DNA of 64,000 nt from Cupriavidus neocaledonicus (lineage in GTDB: Bacteria > Pseudomonadota > Gammaproteobacteria > Burkholderiales > Burkholderiaceae), in the NCBI RefSeq assembly GCF_000372525.1, contig NZ_AQUR01000091.1:62107-126106 (forward strand). The letters are read 5' to 3'. This document shows, piece by piece, positions 33,563 to 45,925 of the stretch; within the stretch, counting starts at the first letter, position 1, and each line of letters begins with the position of its first letter. The position numbers and the translations under genes are program-made. Under the pieces are notes generated by a model. The model made no database searches and had not been told where the DNA came from. It worked only from the letters and a program-made list of their open reading frames with translations.

Positions 33563-34096
33563 TCAATCGTCGCTGTTCGCCGGCAAATCCGGAAACAGGA
33601 TCTCGGTAAACCCGAACTGCCGGAAATCCCTGATCCGCATCGGATAGAGAATCCCCTGCAGATGGTCGCATTCATGCTGCACCACGCGCGCATGGAAGCC
33701 CTCGGCCACGCGTTCGATGCGGTTGCCCATCAGGTCGTAGCCGCTGTACTTCAGCCGCACGTGCCGCGGCACCACGCCGCGCAGGCCCGGTACCGACAGG
33801 CAGCCTTCCCAGCCGTCCTCCATCTCGTCGGACGGCATTTCCAGCACCGGGTTGATCAGCACCGTCTTGGGCACGGTGGGCGCGTCCGGGTAGCGCGGAT
33901 TGCGGTCGAAGCCGAAGATCACCACCTGCAGGTCCACGCCGATCTGCGGCGCGGCCAGGCCCGCGCCGTTGGCGTGGTCCATGGTGTCGAACATGTCTTC
34001 GATCAGCGTGCGCAGCTCCGGCGTATTGAAGCGCTCCACCGGCCGCGCCACCTGCAGCAGGCGCGGATCGCCCATCTTGAGAATCTCGCGGATCAT
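33563..34096 (-). CDS. def: Peptide deformylase
   Basis: Metalloenzyme that removes the formyl group from nascent proteins. 177 residues. The three signature motifs are present: [18 protein letters not shown] (metal Cys) and QHECDHLQG (two metal His and catalytic Glu). The frame continues upstream through ligA antisense coding, but the protein starts at [14 protein letters not shown] with AGGA just before the ATG. Last gene of smc-zipA-ligA-def, 14 bp after ligA. This may be one of several deformylases in the genome; it is not next to fmt here. Confidence 0.96.
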   Translation of the reverse strand: MIREILKMGDPRLLQVARPVERFNTPELRTLIEDMFDTMDHANGAGLAAPQIGVDLQVVIFGFDRNPRYPDAPTVPKTVLINPVLEMPSDEMEDGWEGCLSVPGLRGVVPRHVRLKYSGYDLMGNRIERVAEGFHARVVQHECDHLQGILYPMRIRDFRQFGFTEILFPDLPANSDD

Positions 34097-34110
34097 GGTC
34101 CTGTTCCCGG

Positions 34111-36252
<2,142 letters not shown>

Positions 36253-37599
36253 CTAGTTGCTGAACAGGCGCAGCGCCACCGGCGAACCGGCCGGCATGCC
36301 GCGCGCTTCCAGCTTCTGGTACAGCGCTTCGAGCTGGTTGAAGATGGCGACGAACGAGGCTTCGGTCAGCGGCCGCATGTTGTCGTCGACCAGTTGCGCG
36401 CCCATGCGCTGCGCCAGCGTATGGCCGTATTCGCATACGGTCTTGAACGGCCTGGCGCCCTGGTCGGCCACCGGCACGTCGAGCAGCAGCGTGATCTGGC
36501 GGCCGGCCTTGACGGTGAGGTCGTCGCGCAGGAAGTTGGTGTCGCCGAACTGCAGCGTGAACAGCGGGCGCTGCACGCCCTCGGCATTGGCCTGGTAGCG
36601 GATAAAGCGGGTGCCGTCGCGCGACAGCACCAGCCCGTCCTGCGTCGCCACGTTCTGCACATAGGCGGCCGACCACGGCGCGCCGTCGGAGATCACGTTG
36701 ACGCCCAGCTGCACGTCGCAGGCGGCGGCAAAGGCGTCGAGCTCGCGCGCGTTGGCGACGGTCTCGCCCATGTCGGGCAGGTCGGCCGAGGCGTCGAGCG
36801 ACTCGGCCAGCGATTCGACCGCGGTGATGAATTCGGAGAACTCCAGCGCGTTGAGCGGGCCGCCGCGGTTGGCCAGCTGCACGCCGACCTGCAGGTCTTC
36901 GTACTGATGGCCGGCGGTGACGGGCTCCCACGCGTTGGCTTCGGCGCGCAGGCCTTCGATATGGACCGGCTTGGTGCCGGCGCGGCGCAGCCGGCCGGTC
37001 AGCGGCAGGATGCGGTCGCCGGACGCCTTGCGCTCCAGGTGCAGCGGCACGATGCAGTCGATCAGCGGATCGACGACCGCGGGCGCGGGCTCGCCGTCCG
37101 GTACGGCAGCGACAGGAGCCGGTGCGGGCGCCGGCGCCGGGGCAGGCACAGGCGCGGGTGCCGGAGCAGATGCGGGCGCCGGTGCCACGGCGATAGCGGC
37201 ATCCGCCTCGTCCGCCGACGCACGCGTCGCCGCGGCCCCGACGGCGACTTCCTCGGCGACCGCTTCGTCCGCATCGGCGCTGCTGGCCGCCGCGGCCGCC
37301 GCGGCAGCGGCGTGGTTGTTGTCAGCCACGGCGGCGCCGGCGCCCGCTGGTGCCTGCGACAGCGTGGGCTCGCGCCGCGGCGGCTGCTCGGCGGCGGCTT
37401 CGTGCAGGCGTGCGGCGGTTTCCGGCGCAGTGCTCTGGCCGACCACCGGCTCGCGCATCGGCGGCAGGTCGTCCTCGGGCCGCAGCTCGCGCGGACGGCG
37501 CGCCTTGCGGATCTGCCACTGGTTGTAGCCGAACACCAGCACCACGAAAACCAGGCCCGCGACGATCAGCGCGGTCTGCAGGTCCATGTTGAGCTTCAT
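36253..37599 (-). CDS. zipA: Cell division protein ZipA
   Basis: Membrane anchor for FtsZ at the division ring. 448 residues, longer than E. coli ZipA (about 328). N-terminal membrane helix (LQTALIVAGLVFVVLVFGYN) then a basic juxtamembrane stretch (QIRKARRPRELRPE), a long Ala/Pro/Glu-rich disordered linker of about 150 residues (repeats of PAPAPAPAP type), and a C-terminal FtsZ-binding domain (LQVGVQLANRGGPLNALEFS; EYGHTLAQRMGAQLVDDNMR). The start ATG overlaps the smc stop by 4 bp (ATGA). smc-zipA-ligA is a conserved betaproteobacterial order. Confidence 0.93.
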   Translation of the reverse strand: MKLNMDLQTALIVAGLVFVVLVFGYNQWQIRKARRPRELRPEDDLPPMREPVVGQSTAPETAARLHEAAAEQPPRREPTLSQAPAGAGAAVADNNHAAAAAAAAASSADADEAVAEEVAVGAAATRASADEADAAIAVAPAPASAPAPAPVPAPAPAPAPAPVAAVPDGEPAPAVVDPLIDCIVPLHLERKASGDRILPLTGRLRRAGTKPVHIEGLRAEANAWEPVTAGHQYEDLQVGVQLANRGGPLNALEFSEFITAVESLAESLDASADLPDMGETVANARELDAFAAACDVQLGVNVISDGAPWSAAYVQNVATQDGLVLSRDGTRFIRYQANAEGVQRPLFTLQFGDTNFLRDDLTVKAGRQITLLLDVPVADQGARPFKTVCEYGHTLAQRMGAQLVDDNMRPLTEASFVAIFNQLEALYQKLEARGMPAGSPVALRLFSN

Positions 37600-40500
37600 G
37601 CTGCCTCCGCCATCGACACTGCAGCGTCCATATCTACCGCCACGATCCGGGAAACGCCCTGCTCCTGCATGGTCACGCCAATGAGTTGATGAGCCATTTC
37701 CATGGCGATCTTGTTATGTGAGATGAAAACGAATTGGGTCTTGTCCGACATGCGCGCCACCATATTGGCGTAGCGCTCGGTATTGGCATCGTCCAGCGGC
37801 GCGTCGACCTCGTCCAGCAGGCAGAACGGCGCCGGGTTCAGCTGGAACATCGCGAACACCAGCGCGATCGCGGTCAGCGCCTTCTCGCCGCCCGACAGCA
37901 GGTGGATGGTCGAGTTCTTCTTGCCCGGCGGCTGCGCCATCACCTGCACGCCGGCGTCGAGGATTTCCTCGCCGGTCATGATCAGGCGCGCCTGGCCGCC
38001 GCCGAACAGCGACGGAAACAGCTCGCCGAAATGATGGTTGACCTGGTCGAAGGTGCCCTGCAGCAGCGCGCGGGTCTCCTGGTCGATCTTGGCGATGGCG
38101 TCCTCGAGCGTGCCGATGGCGTCGTTCAGGTCGGCCGACTGCGCGTCCAGGAAGGTCTTGCGCTCGCGCGCCGCGGCCAGTTCGTCGAGCGCGGCCATGT
38201 TGACCGGGCCCAGCGCGTTGATGGCGTTGTTGATGCGCGTGACTTCGCCCTGCAGGTACGACGGCTTCAGGTCGCCGGTCAGCTTGTCGGCCAGCGCGGC
38301 TTCGTCCACCGCGGCGGCGCTCAGCTGCTCGCTGAACTGCTCCTGGTTCAGGCGCGCGGCCTGTTCCTTGAGCTGCAGCTCGGTGATGCGGTCGCGCAGC
38401 GGCTGCAGGCTGCGCTCGGCGGCCAGGCGCTGCTCGTCGTGCTGGCGCAGCTGCGCCGACAGCGCATCGAGCTCGGTGCGCGCGATGGTGAGCTTTTCTT
38501 CCTTCTCGGCACGGCGCTCGAGCGCTTCCTGCAGGCCGGTATGCGCGGTCTGCTCGTTGATGGTCTCGAGTTCGGTGCGGGCGTTTTCCAGCGATTTGGC
38601 GATGCGCTCGGCCTGGTCCGCCGCCACCTGGATATTGCGGCGCAGCTCGTCGATGCGGCTGGCCAGGTTGCGCTCGGCAAACAGCGCCTCCTGCGCGGCG
38701 CGCTCGAGGTCGCGCAGCTGGTGGCGCGCGCCCGAGAGCTTGCTGTCCAGCGCCTCGAAGGCCATCTGCTGGTCTTCGTGGGTGGCCTGCATCTCGGCCA
38801 GCGCGGCGTCGTGCTGCTCGAAGCTGGCTTCGGATTCGGCGCGGATGGCGCGCTGTTCTTCGATCTGCGCGTGGATCTCTTCCAGTTCCTCGCGGATCTG
38901 CCCGCTGCGGGCGGCATAGCGCTCCATCGCCTGCGACAGCTTGAGCACGTCCATCTGCAGCGTGTGCACGCGGCGCGTGGCCTGCTCGGCGCGCGCACGC
39001 GCTTCGCCCAGCGCCTGGCTGGCCTGGGTGTAGGCCGCTTCGGCGCGCACCGCCTCGGTCTTGGCTTCATCGGACAGCAGCAGCTGCGCGCGCGCCTGCT
39101 TCTGCAGGTTTTCGATTTCCTGCTCGCGCGCGAGCATGCCGGCCTGCTCGGAATCGGCGGCGTAGATCTGGATCGCGTTGCGGCCCACCAGGTGGCCTTC
39201 GGCGACCACGAACGAGGCGCCGTCGGGCAGCGTGTTGCGCGCGGCCAGCGCCTGCGCCATGTCGGTGGCGACATAGACGTCGGCGAGCCAGTCCTGCATC
39301 ACCGCGCGGATACCGGGCTCGGTGATCTGCACCAGCGCCATCAGCGGGCGCAGGCCGGCCGGCGTTTCCAGCGGGCGCGCCGCGGCCGGCGGCGAGTAGA
39401 ACGCCAGCTTGGCCGGCGGCGCGTCGGACAGAAAGGCCTTGACCCAGTCCAGGTTCGACACTTCCAGCGCGGCCAGCTTCTCGCGCAGCACGGATTCGAG
39501 CGCGTTTTCCCAGCCCGGCTCGATATGGACCTTCTTCCACAGCCGCGGCAGCTCGGCCAGTTCATGTTTGGCGAGCCACGGCTGCACCTTGCCGTCGGTC
39601 TGCACGTTTTCCTGCAGCTGGCGCAGCGCCGACAGCCGCGCCTCGAGCGTGGCGATGGCGGCGGCTTCGCTGTGCACGCGCGCCTGCGCGGCGCGGCGCG
39701 CCTCGTCCAGCCGCGGCACGTTCTCTTCGGCGTCGGCGAGCACGGCCTGGGCTTCCTCGACCAGCGCTTCCTGCTCGGCCAGCTCGGCCCGGGCCTGCTC
39801 CAGCCGGGTTTCGTCGGGGCGGTCCAGGCCCTTGTCTTCGGCCGACAGCCGTTCGCGGCGCTGTTCCAGCTGCTGCAGCATCTGGTCGGCGCTGCGCTGC
39901 TGCGCGGCTTCCAGCTTCAGCGCCTGCTCGGCCTGCATGATGCCGGCGCGCTGCTCGTTGAGCAGCTGCTGGGCGTCGCGCCACTGTGCTTCCAGCGTCG
40001 GCAGCTCGTCGTTCTTGTGCGCGACGGCCTCCTGTGCCTCGACCGTGCGGCCTTCGGCCACGGCCAGGTTTTCCTCGGCCTGCGCGAGTTCGTCGGTGGC
40101 CTGCCCGGCCTTGCCCTGCCACTGCTCGCGCTGCGCGGCCAGCGCGGCGATCTGGGCCTGCACGCGGTTGCGCGACTCGACCACGTAGCGGATCTCGGCC
40201 TCGAGCTTGCTGACCTCGGCATTGGCCTCGTACAGCGCGCCCTGCGCGGCGTGCATGCCATCCGAGGCGGCATAGTGCGCGGCGCGCATGGTTTCCAGCT
40301 CGGCCTCGACATGGCGCAGCTGCGCGGTCTGCGCTTCCAGGTCGATCTGGGCCTGCTCGATGGCGCGCTGGTGGCGTTCCTGCTCCTGCTGGGCCTCGCG
40401 CTTGCGCAGCAGCCACAGCAGGTGCTGCTTCTCTTCGCCGTCGGCCTGCAGCGTCTTGAAGCGCTGCGCCACTTCGGCCTGGCCCTCGAGCTTTTCGAGG

Positions 40501-41111
40501 TTGCTGCCGAGCTCGCGCAGGATGTCTTCGACCCGGGTCAGGTTTTCGCGGGTGTCGGACAGCCGGTTCTCGGTCTCGCGGCGGCGCTCCTTGTACTTGG
40601 ACACGCCCGCCGCCTCTTCCAGGAAGATGCGCATGTCATCGGGCTTGGCCTCGATGATGCGCGAGATCATGCCCTGGCCGATGATGGCGTAGGCGCGCGG
40701 GCCCAGGCCCGTGCCCAGGAAGATGTCCTGGATGTCGCGCCGGCGCACCGGCTGGTTGTTGATGTAGTAGGACGAGGTGCCGTCGCGCGTCAGCACGCGC
40801 TTGACCGCCACTTCGGCGTACTGGCTCCACTGGCCCGCGGCACGGCCTTCGGCGTTGTCGAACACCAGTTCGACGCTGGCGCGGCCGGCCTGCTTGCGCG
40901 CGGTCGAGCCGTTGAAGATGACGTCCTGCATGGATTCGCCGCGCAGCTCGGACGCGCGTGACTCGCCCAGCACCCAGCGCACCGCATCGATGATGTTGGA
41001 TTTGCCGCAGCCGTTGGGACCGACGATGCCGACCAGTTGGCCCGGCACCTGGAAATTGGTGGGATCGACGAAAGACTTGAAGCCCGCCAGCTTGATCGAG
41101 GATAGTCGCAC
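37596..41111 (-). CDS. smc: Chromosome partition protein SMC
   Basis: Condensin-type ATPase that organises and segregates the chromosome. About 1171 residues. N-terminal head with Walker A GPNGCGKSN (about residues 31-39), two long coiled coils, a hinge in the middle (about residues 500-640; PLMALVQITEPGIRAVMQDW), and the C-terminal head with signature LLSGGEKALTAIALVFAMF and Walker B FCLLDEVDAPLDD. The start GTG places VRLSSIKLAGFKSFVDPTNF at the N-terminus as in other SMCs; a GTG eight codons earlier (41135) is possible. First gene of the operon. No scpA/scpB nearby. Confidence 0.97.
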   Translation of the reverse strand: MRLSSIKLAGFKSFVDPTNFQVPGQLVGIVGPNGCGKSNIIDAVRWVLGESRASELRGESMQDVIFNGSTARKQAGRASVELVFDNAEGRAAGQWSQYAEVAVKRVLTRDGTSSYYINNQPVRRRDIQDIFLGTGLGPRAYAIIGQGMISRIIEAKPDDMRIFLEEAAGVSKYKERRRETENRLSDTRENLTRVEDILRELGSNLEKLEGQAEVAQRFKTLQADGEEKQHLLWLLRKREAQQEQERHQRAIEQAQIDLEAQTAQLRHVEAELETMRAAHYAASDGMHAAQGALYEANAEVSKLEAEIRYVVESRNRVQAQIAALAAQREQWQGKAGQATDELAQAEENLAVAEGRTVEAQEAVAHKNDELPTLEAQWRDAQQLLNEQRAGIMQAEQALKLEAAQQRSADQMLQQLEQRRERLSAEDKGLDRPDETRLEQARAELAEQEALVEEAQAVLADAEENVPRLDEARRAAQARVHSEAAAIATLEARLSALRQLQENVQTDGKVQPWLAKHELAELPRLWKKVHIEPGWENALESVLREKLAALEVSNLDWVKAFLSDAPPAKLAFYSPPAAARPLETPAGLRPLMALVQITEPGIRAVMQDWLADVYVATDMAQALAARNTLPDGASFVVAEGHLVGRNAIQIYAADSEQAGMLAREQEIENLQKQARAQLLLSDEAKTEAVRAEAAYTQASQALGEARARAEQATRRVHTLQMDVLKLSQAMERYAARSGQIREELEEIHAQIEEQRAIRAESEASFEQHDAALAEMQATHEDQQMAFEALDSKLSGARHQLRDLERAAQEALFAERNLASRIDELRRNIQVAADQAERIAKSLENARTELETINEQTAHTGLQEALERRAEKEEKLTIARTELDALSAQLRQHDEQRLAAERSLQPLRDRITELQLKEQAARLNQEQFSEQLSAAAVDEAALADKLTGDLKPSYLQGEVTRINNAINALGPVNMAALDELAAARERKTFLDAQSADLNDAIGTLEDAIAKIDQETRALLQGTFDQVNHHFGELFPSLFGGGQARLIMTGEEILDAGVQVMAQPPGKKNSTIHLLSGGEKALTAIALVFAMFQLNPAPFCLLDEVDAPLDDANTERYANMVARMSDKTQFVFISHNKIAMEMAHQLIGVTMQEQGVSRIVAVDMDAAVSMAEAA

Positions 41112-41548
41112 GGTTTCTCGTGTGGTATCGGCCACTCCGGCAGCAAAGCGGGAGCGGCCTGGTATCGGATATCGGGGCTATTGCTCGGTTCGGAAAAGCC
41201 GGGCTGCGCGGGAGTCGGCGCGGCGTGACGCCGGCACCTCAAAATACCCCCCAGGCCCGTGAATTGGGGCTAATCATACCATCGCAGATGCCTTCGCCGG
41301 CCCGTTTGGGGTCGACCCCGGGGCGGTCGCCGGCGCCGGAATTTCCTTGCCTTTCCGACCCTTACAAGCGGTTTCGCAAGCACTTTGATACCCGCGCGTG
41401 GGCAGCCCGCCACGCTGGCCCGGCCCTCGCCCCTGAAACTAATTAGGGTAAATGCTAGTCTCTGCTCTGTCGGCGTGATGCCGGATGCGCTCCGGCCCCA
41501 CGCACCATGAACGCCCCTTGAGCCTTTGGCCAACCAGGAGGACAGAGC
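41112..41548. other. Divergent smc / diiron-protein control region (about 430 bp without a gene)
   Basis: Contains a possible smc -10 (TATTTT on the minus strand, 41246-41241), a perfect 12-bp palindrome GGGGTCGACCCC (41308-41319), and a promoter-like sequence for the rightward gene. No open frame here has convincing protein-like sequence, and I see no RNA gene. Confidence 0.5.
41433..41461 (+). promoter_or_regulatory. Candidate promoter of the diiron-protein gene
   Basis: CTGAAA (41433-41438), 17-bp spacer, TAGTCT (41456-41461) preceded by TGC (extended -10). The palindrome CTAATTAG lies in the spacer (41439-41446). Confidence 0.4.
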
Positions 41549-42376
41549 ATGAGTGAACCGTCAGCGGCCGCCCGGCCGTGGTCTGTCAACGACATCCGAT
41601 ACGAGGCGATCGACGTCGCGCGCGTGCGCGGCGACCGCGACCTGTTCTACCTGCTGGTGTCGGCCTCGTTCATCGAGAGCGGCTCCGACACCTATGCCGG
41701 CAACCTGGCCACCTATTACGCCCGCGTGCCCGAAGCCGCCGGCTGGCTGTCCGAGCACTGGGAAGCCGAGGAGCTGCAGCATGGCCTGGCGCTGCGGCGC
41801 TATGTCGAGCATGTCTGGCCGGAATTCGACTGGGAGCGCGGCTACGCGCGCTTCTTCGCCGAGTACAGCCAGACCTGCTCGATCGACCAGTTCGAGCCCA
41901 CCGAGGCGCTCGAGATGGCGGCGCGCTGCGTGGTCGAAACCGGCACCGCGGCCTACTACCGGGCGCTCGAGCAGGCCAGCGACGAACCGGTGCTGCGCGA
42001 CCTGACGCGGCGCATTTCCAACGACGAGGTGCGCCACTACAAGCACTTCTTCCACTTTTTCAACCGTTTCGCCGAAGCCGAGCGCCCGGGCCGGCTGCGC
42101 GTGCTGGGCGCGCTGGCGCGCCGGCTGCTGGAAATCAAGAACGAGGACGCGGCGATCGCGCTGCGCAATGTGCTGCGCATGGAACGCGGCGTCGACGCGG
42201 TGCCCGAGGCGGAAGTGCGTGCGCTCAATACGCGCGTGTCAGGCGTGATCCGCCGCAACATCCCGATCGAGATGACCGTCAAGATGCTGCTGCGGCCGCT
42301 GCAGCTGCACCGCGGCGTGGAGCGCGCGGTGCGCGCGCCGCTGGTGGCGATGGTGTCGCGGGTGATCCTGCATTGA
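41549..42376 (+). CDS. Ferritin-like diiron protein, acyl-ACP-desaturase-like
   Basis: 275 residues, mostly helical. A complete carboxylate-bridged diiron ligand set is visible: Glu43 ([11 protein letters not shown]), Glu75-x-x-His78 ([12 protein letters not shown]), Glu130 ([16 protein letters not shown]) and Glu160-x-x-His163 ([12 protein letters not shown]). The second motif resembles the EENRHG motif of stearoyl-ACP desaturases, so an oxygen-activating diiron enzyme acting on a lipid or other substrate is plausible, but no substrate can be named. AGGAGG lies eight bases upstream of the ATG, a strong ribosome binding site. Stands alone between smc and a convergent DMT transporter. Confidence 0.8.
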   Translation: MSEPSAAARPWSVNDIRYEAIDVARVRGDRDLFYLLVSASFIESGSDTYAGNLATYYARVPEAAGWLSEHWEAEELQHGLALRRYVEHVWPEFDWERGYARFFAEYSQTCSIDQFEPTEALEMAARCVVETGTAAYYRALEQASDEPVLRDLTRRISNDEVRHYKHFFHFFNRFAEAERPGRLRVLGALARRLLEIKNEDAAIALRNVLRMERGVDAVPEAEVRALNTRVSGVIRRNIPIEMTVKMLLRPLQLHRGVERAVRAPLVAMVSRVILH

Positions 42377-42392
42377 GCCGCGCCGGGCTGGG

Positions 42393-43361
42393 CTAGTGGC
42401 AGGCCGCGGCCTCGGCGCCCGGGGCCGGCGCGGGCGCGGCGCGGCTGCGGTGCACCAGCCCGGACAAGGCGCCGGCGGCGATGATGCACAGGCCGCCCGC
42501 GGCCTCCTTCCAGCTCAGCACCTCGGTCGCCAGCCACCACGACGACACCGCGGCGATGACGATCTCGAACAGCATCAGCAGCGACACGCGGTTGGCCGGC
42601 AGCCGCTGCAGCCCGTACTGCACCACCGAGTTGCTGACCACCAGCACTGCCGCCAGCCCCAGCACCAGCATCGCCGCGCTGACCTGAGCGCCCGGCACCA
42701 CTGCCACCGCCGGGCCGTCGAGCAGCAGCGCGGCCGGCACGCCGACCACGGTGCAGCCCAGGTAGACCACCACCGTGCGCACGCGCGCGTCGGCGTCCGG
42801 AAAGCGCTGCCCGGCGCGGCGCGACAGCACGTTGTTGACGGCAAAGCCCATGCCGCCGATCAGCCCGGACCATTCCGCGGCGGAGCCCGGCAGCGGCACG
42901 CCGACCGCTGGCGTCCACAGCATCAGCCCGGCGCCGAACAGCGCCAGTCCCACCAGCGCCAGCCCGGCCGCCGACAGGCGCTCGCCCAGGAACAGCCGCG
43001 CGAACAGCGCGGTCCAGACCGGCGTCAGGTAGAACAGCAGCAGCACCCGCATCACGTGCCCGTTGACGCTGCCCCAGACGAAACCGGCGTTGGTCACGCC
43101 CGCCGCCAGGCTGATCGCCAGGAACAGCCAGTGCGGGCGCAGCCCGCCCAGGTGCCGGCGGAACGCCAGCAGCGACAGCACCGCCGCGACCGCGCTGACC
43201 AGCGCCGCGGCATGCATGCCGCCCAGCCCCCAGCCGGCCAGCACCCGGTACGGGAACCAGGCGATGCCCCACACCGAGGCGCCGATCAGGATGGAAAGCG
43301 ATGCCTTGACCGCATGGCGGTCGGCCGGCGCCAGCGGCGCCGCAACTGAATTTGTGCTCAT
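42393..43361 (-). CDS. EamA/DMT-superfamily transporter
   Basis: 322 residues with about ten membrane helices in two EamA repeats (ASLSILIGASVWGIAWFPYR; AVNNVLSRRAGQRFPDADAR marks the start of the second half). Probably exports a small metabolite; substrate unknown. The start MSTNSVAA is chosen because the hydrophobic domain follows directly; the upstream in-frame extension (to 43508) is Gly/Arg-rich and overlaps the dapC promoter region. Divergent from dapC, convergent with the diiron-protein gene. Confidence 0.85.
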   Translation of the reverse strand: MSTNSVAAPLAPADRHAVKASLSILIGASVWGIAWFPYRVLAGWGLGGMHAAALVSAVAAVLSLLAFRRHLGGLRPHWLFLAISLAAGVTNAGFVWGSVNGHVMRVLLLFYLTPVWTALFARLFLGERLSAAGLALVGLALFGAGLMLWTPAVGVPLPGSAAEWSGLIGGMGFAVNNVLSRRAGQRFPDADARVRTVVVYLGCTVVGVPAALLLDGPAVAVVPGAQVSAAMLVLGLAAVLVVSNSVVQYGLQRLPANRVSLLMLFEIVIAAVSSWWLATEVLSWKEAAGGLCIIAAGALSGLVHRSRAAPAPAPGAEAAACH

Positions 43362-43528
43362 AAAGGAATCGGTGCGAGGCGAGCCGGAGCGCCCGCCATG
43401 CGCGGCGGGCAGCGTCCGGACGGCGCCGGCGGCATCACCGTGGCGTGATGCCCGCCATCCGTGGCGGCCCACCCCCCAAAGACCGCCTGGCGGGCCGGGC
43501 CGGCGCACGGAAACCCGCGCCGTTCCTC

Positions 43529-43534
43529 TATAAT
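43529..43534 (+). promoter_or_regulatory. -10 element of dapC
   Basis: Perfect TATAAT 31 bp upstream of the dapC GTG start, in the dapC-DMT divergent spacer. The -35 region is poor. Confidence 0.5.
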
Positions 43535-43564
43535 GCGTCGTTTTAACCGGCCCCGACTGACACT

Positions 43565-44779
43565 GTGAATCCGCGCCTCGACCTGCTCCAGCCCTACCCG
43601 TTCGAGAAACTGCGGGTGCTCTTTGCGCAAGTAAAGGCTGCCGACAAGCCGGCCATCAGCTTCGGCATCGGTGAACCCAAGCATCCGACGCCTGCGTTCA
43701 TCAAGCAAGCGCTGGCAGAGTCGCTTGCGGGGCTGGCGAATTATCCCACAACGGCCGGTTCCGATGCACTACGGCAGTGCATCGCGGGCTGGCTGGAGCG
43801 CCGCTACGGCCTGCCCAAGGTCAACGCCGCCACCGAGGTGCTGCCCGTGACCGGCTCGCGCGAGGCGCTGTTCGCCTTTGCCCAGACCGTGGTCGACGGC
43901 ACCCGGCCGGGCGCCCTGGTGCTGTGCCCGAACCCGTTCTACCAGATCTATGAAGGCGCGGCGCTGCTGGCGGGCGCCACCCCGGTCTTCGCCAACAGCG
44001 ACCCGGCGCGCAATTTCGCCCCGGCCTTCGACCGCATTGCCGACGAGGTCTGGCAGCAGGTGCAGCTGCTCTTTGTCTGCACGCCCGGCAACCCGACCGG
44101 CGCGGTGCTGTCGCTGCAAGACTGGCAGCAGCTGTTCGCGCTGTCCGACCGCTACGGCTTCGTGATCGCCTCGGACGAGTGCTATTCCGAGATCTATTTC
44201 GACGAGGGCCGCGCGCCGCTGGGCGCGCTCGAGGCCGCGCACAAGCTGGGCCGCGCGAACGGCCCCGACCGCTTCGAGCGCCTGGTGGTGTTCTCCAGCC
44301 TGTCCAAGCGCTCCAACGTGCCGGGCCTGCGCTCCGGCTTCGTCGCCGGCGACGCCGCGCTGCTGAAGCAGTTCCTGCTCTACCGCACCTACCACGGCGG
44401 CGCGATGAACCCGGCGGTGCAGAGCGCCAGCATCGCCGCGTGGAACGACGAATCGCATGTGCGCGAGAACCGCGCCGCCTATGTGCGCAAGTTCAGCGAA
44501 GTCACGCCGATGCTGGCGGAAGTCCTCGACGTGGCGCTGCCCGATGCCGGCTTCTACCTGTGGGCCGATGTCTCGCGCACCGGCCTGTCCGATACCGAAT
44601 TCGCCGCGCGGCTGCTGGCCGAGCAGAACGTCACGGTGCTGCCGGGCAGCTACCTGGCGCGCGAGGCCGACGGCATCAACCCGGGCGCCAACCGCGTGCG
44701 CATGGCGCTGGTGGCGACACCGGAGGAATGCGTGGAGGGGGCGCGGCGGATCGTGGAATTCTGCAAGGGACTGGGCTGA
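43565..44779 (+). CDS. dapC: Succinyldiaminopimelate aminotransferase
   Basis: PLP enzyme of the succinylase lysine/diaminopimelate pathway, forming N-succinyl-LL-DAP from the keto acid and glutamate. 404 residues, class I aminotransferase fold. ISFGIGEPKHPTPAFIKQAL near the N-terminus, CTPGNPTGAVLSLQDW, DECYSEIYFDEG, and the PLP lysine in VVFSSLSKRSNVPGLRSGF. Starts at GTG with MNPRLDLLQPYPFEKLRVLF; no ATG fits better. The neighbouring dapD and dapE support this role over other aminotransferases. A REP-like element separates it from dapD. Confidence 0.95.
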   Translation: MNPRLDLLQPYPFEKLRVLFAQVKAADKPAISFGIGEPKHPTPAFIKQALAESLAGLANYPTTAGSDALRQCIAGWLERRYGLPKVNAATEVLPVTGSREALFAFAQTVVDGTRPGALVLCPNPFYQIYEGAALLAGATPVFANSDPARNFAPAFDRIADEVWQQVQLLFVCTPGNPTGAVLSLQDWQQLFALSDRYGFVIASDECYSEIYFDEGRAPLGALEAAHKLGRANGPDRFERLVVFSSLSKRSNVPGLRSGFVAGDAALLKQFLLYRTYHGGAMNPAVQSASIAAWNDESHVRENRAAYVRKFSEVTPMLAEVLDVALPDAGFYLWADVSRTGLSDTEFAARLLAEQNVTVLPGSYLAREADGINPGANRVRMALVATPEECVEGARRIVEFCKGLG

Positions 44780-44805
44780 GGGCCAGGCTTGTCCCATTGT
44801 GTTCT

Positions 44806-44931
44806 CCCTCTCCCGCTTGCGGGAGAGGGTTGGGGTGAGGGCCGGCGTGTCCACCAGGCGACGTGTGTCGGCATGCCACCGCCTGCCCTCACCCCCGGCC
44901 CCTCTCCCGCACGCGGGAGAGGGGAGCAAAC
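44806..44931. repeat. REP-like palindromic element, copy 2 (two hairpins)
   Basis: CCCTCTCCCGC/GCGGGAGAGGG around TT (44806-44829) and CCCCTCTCCCGC/GCGGGAGAGGGG around AC (44899-44924), then AGCAAAC, matching copy 1 in length and arrangement. It lies between dapC and dapD, transcribed in the same direction, so it will be part of any read-through mRNA. Confidence 0.85.
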
Positions 44932-45000
44932 AAGCGGTCGAGGCTGAAACGCCCGAGGCTCGACTCCCGAACATCAACATTCATCACCTGAGAACCTAAC

Positions 45001-45828
<828 letters not shown>

Positions 45829-45925
45829 TCGCCGTTCGCGGCCCGCTTGGGCCGCGACGCCCCGGGCCTCCGGAAACGGGCCCCGGGGCAGATTTGCCGT
45901 CGTCACCCGCCTGGCCAGGCTGAAC

